DNA of 28,655 nt from Hydnum rufescens UP504 (GCA_014904985.1 MU129263.1:1-28655); one strand, 5' to 3'; positions 1 to 10,305 are shown, counted from the first letter of the stretch. Program-made: numbers and translations. The notes: generated from the sequence alone by a model not told the origin.

Positions 1-451
1 GAAAAATTGAAAAATGCAAGGATCGTCCGAGATAATCAATCACCCAGGTAGAGTGTATATATAACACTACTATATTTAAATTTGGGCCAATTCAGATGCA
101 TAGAAGTGGCCCAATCCACTCTGCAATTCGCCGTCTCATGCCTTATTGGGCTCTGACTCATTATCATCACCTTCTTCGGGTTTTCCTGGACAAATATTCA
201 TTATATAGTATTTATTTTAAATATACATGTTTGGTACTATTGTGTACTGTGCTTGCAGCACCAGTGCTTGGGTGCTTCTTGAGTATCAGCAATTGCCAGT
301 GTTGAATTCGCAACTACGCAGCCACACCCAGCAACAGAAATGTGACCGTGCGACCATGACACAACAGCAACAGCAACAACAGCAACAGCAGCAGCAACAG
401 CAACAGCAGCAGCAACAGCACACGACCACGACCGCATGACCACGACCACAT
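1..451 (+). promoter_or_regulatory. Leader region of hairpin-module array A
   Basis: This segment precedes the first module of array A and is homologous to the leader of array E (from about 15943) and to the reverse complement of the leader of array D. Shared landmarks in order are GAAAAATTGAAAAATGC, an A/T-rich GTGTATATATA stretch near 52-62, TATATTTAAATTTGGGCCAA near 71-90, CTTATTGGGCTCTGACTCATT near 142, and GAGTATCAGCAATTGCC near 279. The A/T-rich stretch resembles a TATA region and the segment always sits at the 5' side of the spliced modules, so a promoter plus first exon is a reasonable inference. No protein is confidently encoded: the reading frame seen in arrays B, C and E is broken here. 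Confidence 0.5.
361..420 (+). repeat. CAG/CAA microsatellite in first exon of array A
   Basis: An uninterrupted run of CAG and CAA triplets of about 60 bp. The mirrored array D has the complementary CTG run at the equivalent place (15477-15541), but arrays B, C and E lack it. It could encode polyglutamine in one frame, but that frame stops before the splice site. Confidence 0.9.
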
Positions 452-2800
452 GACCACACACCCGCTGATGCAGGTGTGTGGTCATAAGGTGCGTTTTGTC
501 TCAGTAGATACAATAGCACAAAAGAGTAGCGCAGCTACTCTTTTTGCACTGCTATGAATTTTATACTAACATAGCCTTTATTATTCCAGGTCAAAACCAA
601 AACAAATGACAGGCTGCCCAATGAGTGGGCTCAGGAACCACACCTGCTGCAGCGGGTGTGGTACTGTAAGGTGAGTCTCCTCCCCCCCCATAGATGCAGC
701 TGCGCAAAAAGAGCAGCAAAAGCTGCTCTTTTTGCATCACTTTACGTTTTTTAACTAATATTATTTTATTATAGGTATTGCCACAAATGAAGACCCATGA
801 AGCAACCCCCCAGAACGATAACACGCCCACAAATGGGATCTGCGAATGATGATGCACCACACAAAGAGCCGAACCACACACCCGCAGTAGCAGGTGTGTG
901 GTTCTATACTTGATATGTACCCCTGATGACACAAAAAGAGCAGTGAAAGCTGCTCTTTTTGCATTGCTTTTAATTATTTTTAACTAATGATTTTTTATTC
1001 TAGATATCGTCACGAAGGCAGAGCTGAGAAACAACCCCTCAACAGAACAAAAACACCCCTGCAATGATGATGCAGCACAAAGAGAACCACCCACCCACAG
1101 TAGCGGGTGTGTGGTTCTATGGTGGTATGTAATGTTCCCCCGACGACACAAAAAGAGCGGTGAAAGCTGCTCTTTTTGTGTCACTTTTAATTTTTTAACT
1201 AATGATTTTTTATTCTAGGTACAGTATTGTCACAAATGAAGACTGAAGACCCACGAAGCAAGCCCCCCCACAATGATAACACACCCGCAAAGGGGACCCC
1301 CGAATGATGATGTGCCAGAACCATGGTGAGCATATAACCATGCAAAAGGAGCAGCGTATGCTGCTCCTTTTGTGTGGCTTTTCTTTTTCCTTTTTACTAA
1401 CGTATTATACATTATTTTAGGTTGTCTGAACCCACGACCCCACCAAGCAAACACACAAGAATGGCAATGGACCTGCCAAATGAAACCCACGAGAGTTCAA
1501 ACCCCCAACATGACAACCAACCCCCATACTGAGTACAAACTGCATGACCACAGTACAAACCCAGGACCACACCCACTTTGGTGGGTGTGGTCCTACAAGC
1601 TTTTTATTTGATTTATTTGATTTCTATATGTACAACAATGCAAAAGGAGCAGCACAAGCTGCTCCCTTTGCGTCACTTTGAATTTTTTTACTAATCGAGA
1701 GTCCAACTGAAGCCATGCCAAAAGAAAACCCGACAAATGCACCACCAAACCCCGCCGAATGAAAAACCAATGCAAACCAGACACCCACCATGGCAGGTGT
1801 TTGGTACTATTTAAGGGAGGCAATTTTCCTGTATCCAATGGCACAAAAAGAGCAGCAAAAGCTGCTCTTTTTGCATTGCTTTTAATTTTTTAACTAAGAA
1901 ATTTTCATTCTAGGTATCACTGCAAATGAAGACCTGCGAAGCCCTGCCAGAATGACAACATCCCTGTGAATGATGACGCACCAAACACAGACAAACCACA
2001 CACCCGCAGTAGTGGGTGTGTGGTTCTATACAAGGTATGTAATGTAACGCACTCCCAACAGCACAAAAAGAGCTGTGAAGGCAGCTCTTTTTGCATCATG
2101 TTAACTTGTACTGATCTAAATTTTTGTATTCTAGATCTTCCTTCCCCCCAAATGAGTATGTGCCCGAAACCCCCCAACCCACCCAAGAACTGTACGGAAA
2201 ACCAGCAGTCAAAGGTATGCGACCCCGGACAACAACAAGTACCACACCCCTGCCAATGCGGGTGTGTGGTACTACAAGGTATTTTTTTAAAACTTTCTAC
2301 ATCTACAGTGACACCAAAGGAGCAGCGCAAGCTGCCCCTTTGGCGTCACTTTGAATTTTTTTTACTAACGTTCATTATTATTCAATTCTAGGATTGAATT
2401 TGAAGCACCCGAAACAAAGACAACAGACAGCCGCAACCCCCAAACGACCCACACAATGGTGAACTGCCAAGCCAAGCCTGCCCAAATGGCCACCAATGAG
2501 CCGGGCAAGCCCCATCCAAGCCCCAAGGCAGCAATGCCCAGTACCACATGCCCCCCTCAGCAGGGGTGTGGTACAAAAGGTCTGTTTTTTGATTTTGATT
2601 TTTATTTGCAAGTGGCACAAAAAGAGCAGCGATAGCTGCTCTTTTTGTGCTGCTTTGAATTTTTTAACTTAATATTTTGCTGCCCAACACCCCAGCAACA
2701 TGCCCCCTGAACCCGCATCTGAACACCAGATGACCCCCCGTCCAAAGTCTCAAGGAAGCAACAGATGGTACCACACTGGCCCTAGCAGGTGTGGTATGTT
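452..2800 (+). repeat. Array A: ten hairpin-exon / hairpin-intron modules
   Basis: Exon-end hairpins are at 452-483, 637-662, 873-902, 1086-1115, 1563-1594, 1776-1805, 1995-2024, 2239-2272, 2541-2574 and 2769-2796. Intron hairpins are at 516-547, 704-735, 930-962, 1147-1180, 1342-1372, 1640-1671, 1841-1874, 2061-2094, 2308-2349 and 2615-2650. Well-formed introns, with GT donor, CTAA branch and AG acceptor, are 489-589, 671-774, 1125-1218, 1326-1420, 2035-2134 and 2279-2391; 1820-1913 has a GC donor. The donor after 902 (ATATGT where others have GTATGT) and the acceptors after 1671 and 2650 look mutated. The module at 1326 has lost its exon hairpin. Exons share short words such as CAAATGAAGACC and AATGATGA. 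Stems show compensatory changes, and no single frame stays open across modules, so I infer a structured noncoding transcript or a modular repeat. Confidence 0.85.
489..589 (+). other. Representative hairpin-bearing intron (array A, intron 1)
   Basis: Donor GTGCGT follows ATAAG, the stem-loop lies at 516-547, the branch site CTAAC at 566-570 and the acceptor CCAG ends at 589. The stem is the minor version with GAGTAGC paired to GCTACTC, also used by the first introns of arrays C and D. It therefore marks the first-intron subtype rather than random change. Confidence 0.75.
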
Positions 2801-3215
2801 TTTTTAATTGAATTTTTAAATAAATAAATACATAAGTTGATAAAAAAACATGAGACTGCCAAATGAAAACAGCCCCCACCTGGGGTGAGTGATAATGATA
2901 ATAAATAAATAACTAAAAATGAAACACTAGAGGGGGGAATATAATAATAAATACCAGTGATTATCCCCAATAAGCCCTCATGGCCCACTGTCCTGCAAGT
3001 CTGAGATGCTCTCTAAGTCCCAGTTTCGGCCAAGTTTCGGCCAATTTTCAGCCATTTTGGCCAATTCTGAGCCAGAAGGTGCAGACTGTAAAATGGCCAT
3101 TTTGGCCAGAATAGTGATGGGACCTACTTAGGTACCATTATCTGCCCCAAAAGTGGTACCTAACTAGGTAGGCTTAGATGACTGACCAAGGTGACCTGTG
3201 AACCACATCAGCCAA
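2801..3215 (+). repeat. 3' terminal region of array A with conserved terminal hairpin
   Basis: It is homologous to the ends of array C (12060-12440) and array E (19560-19790). The order is a CACCTGGGGTGAG word, A/T-rich ATAATAATAA tracts with AATAAA-like words, TGATTATCCCCAATAAGCC, repeats of GGCCAATTTT, and then a hairpin at 3122-3172. The hairpin arms are CCTACTTAGGTACCA and TGGTACCTAACTAGG around TCTGCCCC. The position after the last module and the AATAAA-like words suggest a transcript end or element boundary; neither can be proved from sequence. Confidence 0.6.
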
Positions 3216-3317
3216 TTTCAGACTAAGACTTATTCACATCCTACATGATCTTATTCACCCTCTCATTCTGGTCCTGGTCCTGGTCCCTGTCCCTGTCCCC
3301 ATTACCATTCTCATCAT

Positions 3318-4709
3318 TTGTGTTTGCATTCACCTCCTCACTCCCCCCCTTGTTCCCACCTTAGTACAGGCTTCAATGCGTCTCACCATGTTCCACATGA
3401 AGACCAGTATAGGCCATGTGACCATGATCCCCATTCCCGTTCACCTGGGTCTCGTCCTCATTGGGACAATGCATATCCTCATGCATGCAATTGGGCACAT
3501 CCGATGCAGAGGGATGAGCAACCAGTGTTTTCAGGAGGGAGAAGGTTGGCACATGACCCAAGGGCACCTGTGCATGATGATTGGAGGGATAATTCACAGC
3601 AGTGCCATGCATCAGGCACACGTCCTATGATTCCCACTTCCCCTCTTGGTGCTAGATGAGCCATGGGATGAGGTTTTAATTGTATGTTAACATCTCACCC
3701 TAGAGAGTTATCCTTATTTCTTATAATCTTGATTCACTCAGCAGTTTCTCATGGCAATCCAAGTCGTGTAACTGGTTCTGGAACAATGATTGCCAGTGGT
3801 CCTGGTGAACCCATTGGTGGTTCTCATAGGATCATTGCTCATCCTAGTGTTGTTTCTGGTCCCATTGCCAAAATGACTGGAGCAGCTCATGAGCCTGTCA
3901 AACTTGGCCAGTGGTTTGCCATTGATGTTGGTCCCCTTCCAGATGGCTTCAAGGAGCCTGAGGTTTGGCTAGATCTGTACCCACAGGTTATTGCCTCTAG
4001 AAGACTATGCCAGAAAACCAAAATAAATGTCCAGTTACTATTAAAAAGTCAGCAGAAACATGACAAATTGCGAGATGTTTTACAAGGGTGGGGCAGGGCT
4101 CATGGGGCAGAGGTTGGAGTCAACACAATTGATGAACCAAGTGCACCATCCGATCAGTTCACAAGTCACAAGGATCTGGAATATGTGGATCAAGCTTATG
4201 CTCATGCTCATACTAGGAAGGAACTTGAAGACCTTTTGAACCTGGCACCCTGATACTTGAAGGAATGTGCTGACAGGGCTTCCTATGGCAATATCTTCCT
4301 CAGCTATGACACTTTCCCTCCTGTAATTGGCCCTGTGGTGTCAAAGCTCGACAGGTTGCATCAACTTCAATGTGTTGAGTTCAATACAGAGTGGTTGATC
4401 CAAAAGCTTGTTTCATTACCACCAACTTCCATTGACCTTCCTCTTCACTGCATGGAGCTCCTTATGCATGCTCATAAACATTGTGCCTTTGGTGCTGGTT
4501 TTGTTGTCACCATGTGTCCTACTGAAGGGTCAGTTCACAGTGTCATTCATCGCATATGCCAGATGGCTAGTGCAGCTTTTGGGAGCACTCTCACCACCAA
4601 TCTGGTTGCAGATGAAATGTTTGGTTTCTCCAAAGATCCCTCTGCTTGGCATATCAAACTGGACTTGACAAGAGATTGTCCCCAGTATCCAAAATTCAAT
4701 GGTGTATGA
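3318..4709 (+). pseudogene. Decayed gene 1, unknown function
   Basis: Three open stretches lie in the same plus-strand frame: 3318-3659, 3684-4253 and 4257-4709. The first is rich in His, Pro and Ser. The second carries GPGEPIGGSHRI and a basic-to-acidic mixed segment. The third has FNTEWLIQKLVSLPPTSIDL and WHIKLDLTRDCPQYPKFN. The second and third are divided only by one TGA at 4251-4253, and the flanking text reads as one protein. The first and second are separated by TGAs at 3657 and 3669 plus a possible intron ending at a TCAG near 3741. I do not recognise the family. The even codon-like texture over 1.4 kb supports a former coding gene. It lies just after the end of array A, same strand as decayed gene 2. 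Confidence 0.5.
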
Positions 4710-5624
4710 TACTTCTTCATTGTTTGGTCCAAATTTATTGATTCTATATGTGTTCAGTCATTCCATTAAGCTGTCTGACTAGTACAAGTAAGGTCAGGCA
4801 TTGAGAACAACATCAGGATGAGAACTTGGCTTGCCTGGCATCAAGATGATATTATATACATCCAATATTACTGGCTATTGTGTCTGCTGCCACAGCACAA
4901 TGGGTCACACAGTATAAGTTACTGTTCTTTTTGGCATTGCCCTGGTTTGAAACCTGGGTAAGTCAAGAGATCAAACTATCCACCCAACCTGATGCTCCTG
5001 CATGAACCATGCAGGACATCCAGGAAGTCACCTTTTACAGTACTCCTGGCATTATATCAACTTTCCATTCATCCCCCATATGAACCACCCCTGTGTGCAA
5101 GAGGTCAAAAATTTCCATTTCTCGAAGTCCCCCCTTATTTTCCTCAAGTTTGCCCATGGCTGGGTCCTCTCAAGTTTAAACTATAACTAGTAATCTACTT
5201 CCGTGCACATTATGGACCTAAACAGACTTCCACCCCAGTGTTGAGTTCAGCAGGACTTGCCATGAGACGCAATGTCTTTTTTTCTGCCCCATCAGAATCC
5301 TGACTTGGTTTAACCTGCAGGTACCACTAGTGTAACTGTGGATTGGACATCTGTGGACATCTGGGGCTGTTGGGCCCACATTTATCCTCAGCACACTTGA
5401 TTGTGGTTGCCTCTTGCATGACTCTGATCTAGTGTTTGGGTTTGGATAGAAATTTAACTGTTGGGCTCTGCATATCTGTGGTCTGGGAACCTCAACTGTG
5501 ACTCCAGTACTCCCTTGTGCTCTTTCGCTATTCCAAGAACCGTGTATCACTTGTCTTCTGACTTAAGAGGGGTGGCTAGGACTTGTAGCAGTCTTAGTTG
5601 TAACTCACTGTCTTTTCTTGCATT
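4710..5624. other. Spacer between decayed genes 1 and 2
   Basis: There is no array module, inverted repeat or convincing reading frame here. Short open frames at 4992-5190 and 5461-5706 have no codon-like texture that I trust. It may contain the 3' end of gene 1 and the promoter of gene 2. Confidence 0.5.
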
Positions 5625-6155
5625 ATGTCTGCTCAAAGGACTCATTCTGGCAGATGGCCATCTGATGTGCTCCAAGGGCAGTCAAAGAAGATTAGCACAA
5701 AAATGACTAAATCTGCAACATCCACTTTGAAGAAGACCACTAACACTCCTGCATGCATGGAGGAGTCCCCTCCATCCGAGCACAACATGCATGCCGATGG
5801 TCTCCCAGCTGCTGCTGTGCACCAGGCACCTAAGACTCTCAGAAAATATGGGTCTAAATATAAACACAAAGCAACCCCCTCAAAGTCTTTGGTGGCTCAA
5901 GGAGAGGAACTTGCAGACTCAAACAGTGATGTGGACACCAATACCAATATTCTACCAGCTGCTGTTGCCCGAAAGTTGCTCAAGAAGGTCAGTGGCAATG
6001 CCAGAAGGCCAACTTCTCATGCAGAGCAACTTTCGCTCATGGATTCCAATGTTGATGGGGACTCTGCTCCAAATGCTCACCACCACCTGAGGATGGTCAT
6101 TGAAATCCCTCATTCATCTTCATCAAATATGGGACTCCCTATTCATAAACCTCCA

Positions 6156-6353
6156 CCCACTATTCTTTCTCGTCAATCTATCCCCTGCATGAGCCTTGTA
6201 TCCAGCATTGCACATAGAAGCTTGCCTGTCACTGCATGAACAAGTCCTGATCTGCCCACTATTCCTTCTTGTCAATCTATCCCCTGTGTGAGCCCTGTAT
6301 CCAGCATTACACATAGAAGCTCACCTGTCACTGCACAAACAAGTCCCCATCTG
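6156..6353 (+). repeat. 99-bp in-frame tandem duplication inside decayed gene 2
   Basis: Two copies start at 6156 and 6255 with CCCACTATTC and share TCAATCTATCCCCTG and ATCCAGCATT. The 99-bp period is 33 codons, so duplication kept the frame and probably happened while the gene was coding. The first copy carries TGA where the second has CAA. Confidence 0.85.
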
Positions 6354-6639
6354 TCTCACACAGAACAGAATGATGAACAGGGCTCTGCCAATGCCGGTTC
6401 AGATTCTGAGGACTATAATGGTGGTCGGTTCACCAATGATCAAATCACCTGGGTGCAATCAAAGTGTCTCGATTTCTTCTGGGAATTGGATGCCAAGGCA
6501 AGGGAGTGGAAACAGAGTCTGGAGTCAGTCAGGTGAATACCATTGGCTGCAGCACCATCCAAGTCCCAACACAATGGAAATGCATGGAATGCATTCCAAT
6601 ATTCATACCACCAGTCCCACCCTAACACAGATCCATCTG

Positions 6640-6699
6640 GTGTGTTTGTTCTTCATTCATGTCCCCTTTGGTCCAAGTACTAACACTATATGACTCTAG
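6640..6699 (+). other. 60-bp spliceosomal intron of decayed gene 2
   Basis: Donor GTGTGT, branch TACTAAC near 6678-6684 and acceptor CTCTAG ending at 6699. It is phase 1 and 60 bp long, typical for Agaricomycetes. It contains no hairpin, unlike the array introns. Confidence 0.65.
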
Positions 6700-8094
6700 T
6701 TACTGCATTGGACTATACTGCACACATGGTTAAACCTGCATACAACACCTTGATCCAATCCTCCAGAGGTGAAGATACTGAAGAGTGGGCAGTTGAAGCA
6801 GCAAGGCTGGTTGCAGAACACAAGGGTGTGAAGGCAGGAGCTGCCAAGCAGATAGCTCAATCTGGAGGTGATATTGAGCAGATTATGTCTTCCCAGAAGG
6901 AGAAGTGGACACATGACATGCACTGGCTTGCCACTATGGATATCCATTTGCTAATTATAATGGTTAGTGGGAATGCTGCCTCCCCTGCTGCACATGCCCA
7001 GAATGAGTGTCAACTTGGATCTGAAGAGATGGCAGCATGGTACCACTCGAAGTTCAACATACCAACACAGTTGGCTGATATCTATTGGTTCATCCTTGTG
7101 CAGTGCTCACAATATCAGGAATTGCATGAATTTATGGAGGAGGACACTTTGAAAAAGCAGAATGAGGATCTCAGCAATGTGTATAAGACCAGGACCACAG
7201 TGAAGGATTGCTTAATTTGCCTTTTCAGGCCCTTTGTCAAGATGTCTGTGTTCCCTTGGACTAACCTGGCCAAGATTCTCATCCAGCACAAACTCAGTAT
7301 CACAAACTTTGTCCTGGATCACAAGTTCCCCAACTTCGGATCTTCCTATGTTGATGGCCACTCAACTGATGAATTCAGAGCATTATACTTTGCACTTGAG
7401 GAGACAAATCCTGATAAAAGGATAGGGGTCTCTCAACTAGACAACTGGCCAGACAGTGATGCAGATGACATCACACTCATCACAGATAGGGAGGGTGCAG
7501 TGATACTATCTCTGCAGACTGTGAGGGATTCTGTGGCCAAGAAGGGATCTGAGGGTCATCAGGGCTTGGGGTGAAGCATAGTGAAGGGGATGCTGGTCTT
7601 TATGACACAGGGAAGCACAGGAAGTTGCGAGGTGCAAGTTTACTGGGGGCTGTGGGTGTCAGGCATAAAGGAAAGCAAAAGAAGACCCTAAAGTCTGCAG
7701 CAACTATTTCAAGTGAAGATGATATGGCAGACAGCCCTGACAGCCTGTACAATCATGCTTCAACTACATTGTCCAATACCTCTGAGCCAGTGCACACCTC
7801 TCTTCCTGGACCTTCACAGCCATGTCCCAAACCCCACTTTACAATTCTGCCCAGTACAGTGGCTCAACCAACTAATGTACTGCTGCTCTCTGGTGGAGAC
7901 ATTGAGGGGGACCCCCCTTTTCCAGGTTCATTCACTCAGCCAAACTTCAATCTTGGCACAGATGCTGGGTTTGATGCCTTAGTGAGCTTGATAAGTCAAA
8001 TGCCATTTGATCCCTCTCTTGATGCCAATCTCTCCACACACTCATCCTTTGCAAAACCAACTTATTGAGTGACTCTACAAGTTGGCCTCCATAT

Positions 8095-8232
8095 CAATAA
8101 ACTGCCATTGATTTCCAGATTATATTTTGGCTACATTAGTTACTATGCTTTAGTTAATTTGGTTAAGGATCTCAGTACTTCCTTAGCAATAAACTGTTGA
8201 TTTCCACATCATACTTTGGCTAATTTGGTTGA
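8095..8232. repeat. Short direct repeat, 92-bp period
   Basis: CAATAAACTG followed by TTGATTTCCA and a TTTGGCTA word occurs at 8095 and again at 8187. It lies just after decayed gene 2 and could be part of its 3' untranslated region or a small repeat. Confidence 0.5.
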
Positions 8233-8280
8233 CCCCCAGTACCTATACTAAATAGAGAGAATATCTTAAGTGAGAGTTCT

Positions 8281-8599
8281 GGGGCCCCATTGGGCCCCAC
8301 TGGGCCCCCATCATGGATGATCATTGGGTGCATTTGGGCCCCCATAGTCTTGAGTACCTAGTTAGGTACCAAAACATGGCTGGGATTTTCTACCTAAGAA
8401 GGACCAGACTTATAGCTGTCTGAGGTGGGTGGGCCGCCATTCCCTTCAGCCTGGTCAGCCAATTATCTGCATCTAACTAGATGCTTCAAGGGTTGTATTT
8501 AAAGGCTCTAACTAGATATCAGAGCCTGGGGCCCCAGGGGCCCCTGCCATATTATGCATCATATATTAATATATTATATACATCCATAGGCTCACCCAT
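8281..8599 (-). repeat. 3' terminal region of array B
   Basis: Read on the minus strand, this follows the last module of array B. It holds an A/T-rich stretch (8555-8585), a GGGGCCCC-rich block, paired CTAGTTAG words around TTTAAA (8478-8530), and the terminal hairpin at 8353-8405 with arms AGTACCTAGTTAGGTACCAA and TACCTAAGAAGGACC. The CTAGTTAG/TTTAAA block recurs inverted at 12675-12735. On the plus strand 8281-8340 is a cluster of GGGCCCC words. Confidence 0.5.
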
Positions 8600-9864
8600 G
8601 CCCAAGAAGAACAGCCTGGGGCTGCTCTTCTTGTGCAATTGTAGCTAAAGGAAAAAATCCTTACCTTCGTGTCAGGGGGTTTGGCTTGGTTCAGTGGGTT
8701 TGGGGTCGCAGGGTTTGGCTTGCTGGATCTTCATTCACCAGGTTTGGGTTCATGGGGTGTTCATCTGGCAGGTTTGGCTCAGCGGGTGAGGGGTCAGGTT
8801 CGCGTGGATTTGAGTCTAAGATCTAGAAAAAAAAGCAGTATTAGTTAGACAAGCATTAATAAAAGAAACTCACCTTGTAGTACCACACACCTGCCACCAT
8901 GGGTGTGTGGTACTTTATATTCCCCATGTATTCCAGCTGGGTTTCAATATGTGGGGTCACGGGGGTTCTTGCGTTGGTATTCGTTCGCGTGAAAGGTGAA
9001 GACCTAATAGAAAAAAAAGTCGGTCAGTTAAGAAATAAGGGCAGCGCAAAAAGAGCAGCTTTTGCTGCTCTTTTTGCGTGGGTGTAGGTACTGGGGGTGG
9101 GGACTCACCTTATATAGTACCACCCACCCACTGCAGCAGGTGTGTGGTTCTCCTGGGGCCCTCATTTGGCATGTTGCCATGCGTTGTGTCCTCATTTGGC
9201 AGGGTGCTGTATGTCGCTGTTGATGTGCTGCTGTATGTCGTGTTGCCATTCAGCATGTTGCTGTGTTGTGTTGCCATTTCGCGGGCTATCGTCATGCATT
9301 GGATGAGACCACAATCTAGAATAATTAAAGATGTTAGTAAAAAAGTTCAAAGGTGTGCAAAAAGAGCAGCTTTTGCTGCTCTTTTTGTGCTGGTGTAGCT
9401 ACTGGGGGGCAGGGACTCACCTTATATAGTACCACACACCCGCCACAGTGGGTGTGTGGTTCCTGGGGCACCCTCATTTGGCGCAGTCGCATCTTGTTTG
9501 GTGCATTGCCAATGGGCATGTCTTCATTGGGCATGTTGCCATCTGTCGTGTTGTTTGGTGCATCTTCGTTGGGTGCATTACCATCTGTCACGTCATTTGG
9601 CACATCTTCGTTTCCGCACATTGCCATCTGTCATGTCGTTTGGTGCATCTTCGTTTAGGGCCTTGCCATTTGGGCCCTCATTTCATGGGTTTTTGTCATG
9701 CCTTGGACCCCGGGCCTCAATCTAGAGGAGTACAAAAGTGTGTTAGTAAAAAGATTCAAAGGAGCGCAAAAAGAGCAGCTTTCGCTGCTCTTTTTGTGCC
9801 ATTGTATCTACTAAAGAAAAAACTCACCTTATGACCACACACCTGCAGTGGCGGGTGTGTGGTC
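8600..9864 (-). repeat. Array B: four hairpin-exon / hairpin-intron modules
   Basis: All splice-like signals are on the minus strand. Exon hairpins are at 9833-9864, 9431-9460, 9119-9148 and 8880-8913. Intron hairpins are at 9764-9799, 9357-9390, 9045-9078 and 8600-8636. Introns are 9827-9722 (106 bp), 9420-9316 (105), 9108-9004 (105) and 8873-8823 (51, no hairpin), each opening GTGAGT and closing TAG; a further donor GTAAGG is at 8664. The exon 9721-9421 contains repeated words encoding NEDAPN and TDGN in one frame. The last intron hairpin is a variant, CCAAGAAGAACAGC paired with GCTGCTCTTCTTG. Confidence 0.85.
8823..8873 (-). other. Short array B intron lacking the hairpin
   Basis: Minus-strand donor GTGAGT at 8873 follows CAAG, and the acceptor TTCTAG ends at 8823; a TTAGTT/AACTAA branch-like word lies between. 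At 51 bp it is about half the length of its neighbours and has no GCTGCTC stem. It shows that the intron framework exists without the hairpin. Confidence 0.7.
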
Positions 9865-9879
9865 ATGTGCTTGCCTTTC

Positions 9880-10305
9880 CAGGTGGTTGTTTGTTGTGGT
9901 TGTGGAGATGAGCAAAGATACGAATTCAACGCTGGCAATTGCCGATACTCAGGAAGTGCCCAAGTGCTGGCATTACAAGCACAATACACATTAATAGCAA
10001 GAATGTAGATGTGTAATAGATACTACATAATAAATATTTGTCCAAGAGAATGCGAAGAAGAGGGCAATAATAAGTCAGAGCTCAATAAGGCATGCCTTAT
10101 TGAGCTCTGACTTATTATTGCCCTCTTCTTCACATTCTCTTGGACAAATATTTATTATGTAGTATCTATTACACATCTACATTCTTGCTATTAATGTGTA
10201 TTGTGCTTGTAATGCCAGCACTTGGGCGCTTCCTGAGTATCGGCAATTGCCAGCATTGAATTTCGCAACTACGCAGCCACACCCAGAACAGAAAGGTGAC
10301 CACAT
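9880..10305. repeat. Large palindrome joining arrays B and C head to head
   Basis: The centre is 10092.5 (GGCA|TGCC) with arms of about 190-210 bp. The inner arms match almost perfectly, including CTCAATAAGGCA/TGCCTTATTGAG and the ATATTTATTATGTAGTATC word. Array B runs left from it and C runs right. The arms are the leader of each array, so this is an inverted duplication of the 5' region with no spacer. Confidence 0.9.
10093..10305 (+). promoter_or_regulatory. Leader and first-exon region of array C
   Basis: It is homologous to the leaders of B, D and E but lacks the outer part that carries TTTAAATTTGGGCCAA. A frame from 10196 begins MYCACNASTWALPEYRQLP and reaches the exon hairpin as HMTTHPLLRVCGHK, just before the donor at 10343. 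Array B (from 9989, minus) and array E (from 16158) have the same peptide frame with in-frame indels, so a short first-exon peptide is possible. The array B and C copies are near-identical by recent duplication, which weakens that evidence. Confidence 0.45.

Larger units (their letters stand above)
5625..8068 (+). pseudogene. Decayed gene 2 with one recognisable intron, unknown function
   Basis: One plus-strand frame runs from ATG 5625 to 7574, interrupted by TGA at 6237-6239 and TGA at 6534-6536. It continues in another frame to 8068 after a G run at 7568-7571, consistent with loss of one G. The N-terminal part is low-complexity, rich in Ser, Pro, Lys and His (KTLRKYGSKYKHKATPSKS). The middle has the acidic FTNDQITWVQSKCLDFFWEL and the aromatic NAWNAFQYSYHQSHP. 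The C-terminal half (6700-7570) has an ordered, mixed composition (YDT-type helices, LIQHKLSITNFVLDHKFPNF) followed by a disordered tail. The intron at 6640-6699 joins the two halves in frame. The layout resembles long hypothetical proteins of Agaricomycete repeats, but I cannot name a family. Confidence 0.6.

Noticed and set aside
227..439. Polyglutamine protein
   Set aside because: The frame ends before the donor, differs from the frame of the homologous first exons, and rests on a microsatellite.
704..735. Intron stems with T runs as bacterial-type terminators
   Set aside because: They are followed by branch and acceptor sites and recur within a fungal intron plan; the T run is part of the stem, not a tail.
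452..2650. CRISPR-like regular repeat array
   Set aside because: Repeats are palindromes of two alternating kinds inside splice-signal contexts, unit length varies, and the setting is eukaryotic.
6533..6699. Long 167-bp intron using GTGAAT at 6533
   Set aside because: Splicing to 6699 would leave the good downstream frame; the 60-bp intron at 6640 keeps it.
9078..9834. Long frames on the plus strand of array B
   Set aside because: They run through intron hairpins antisense to consistent minus-strand splice signals.
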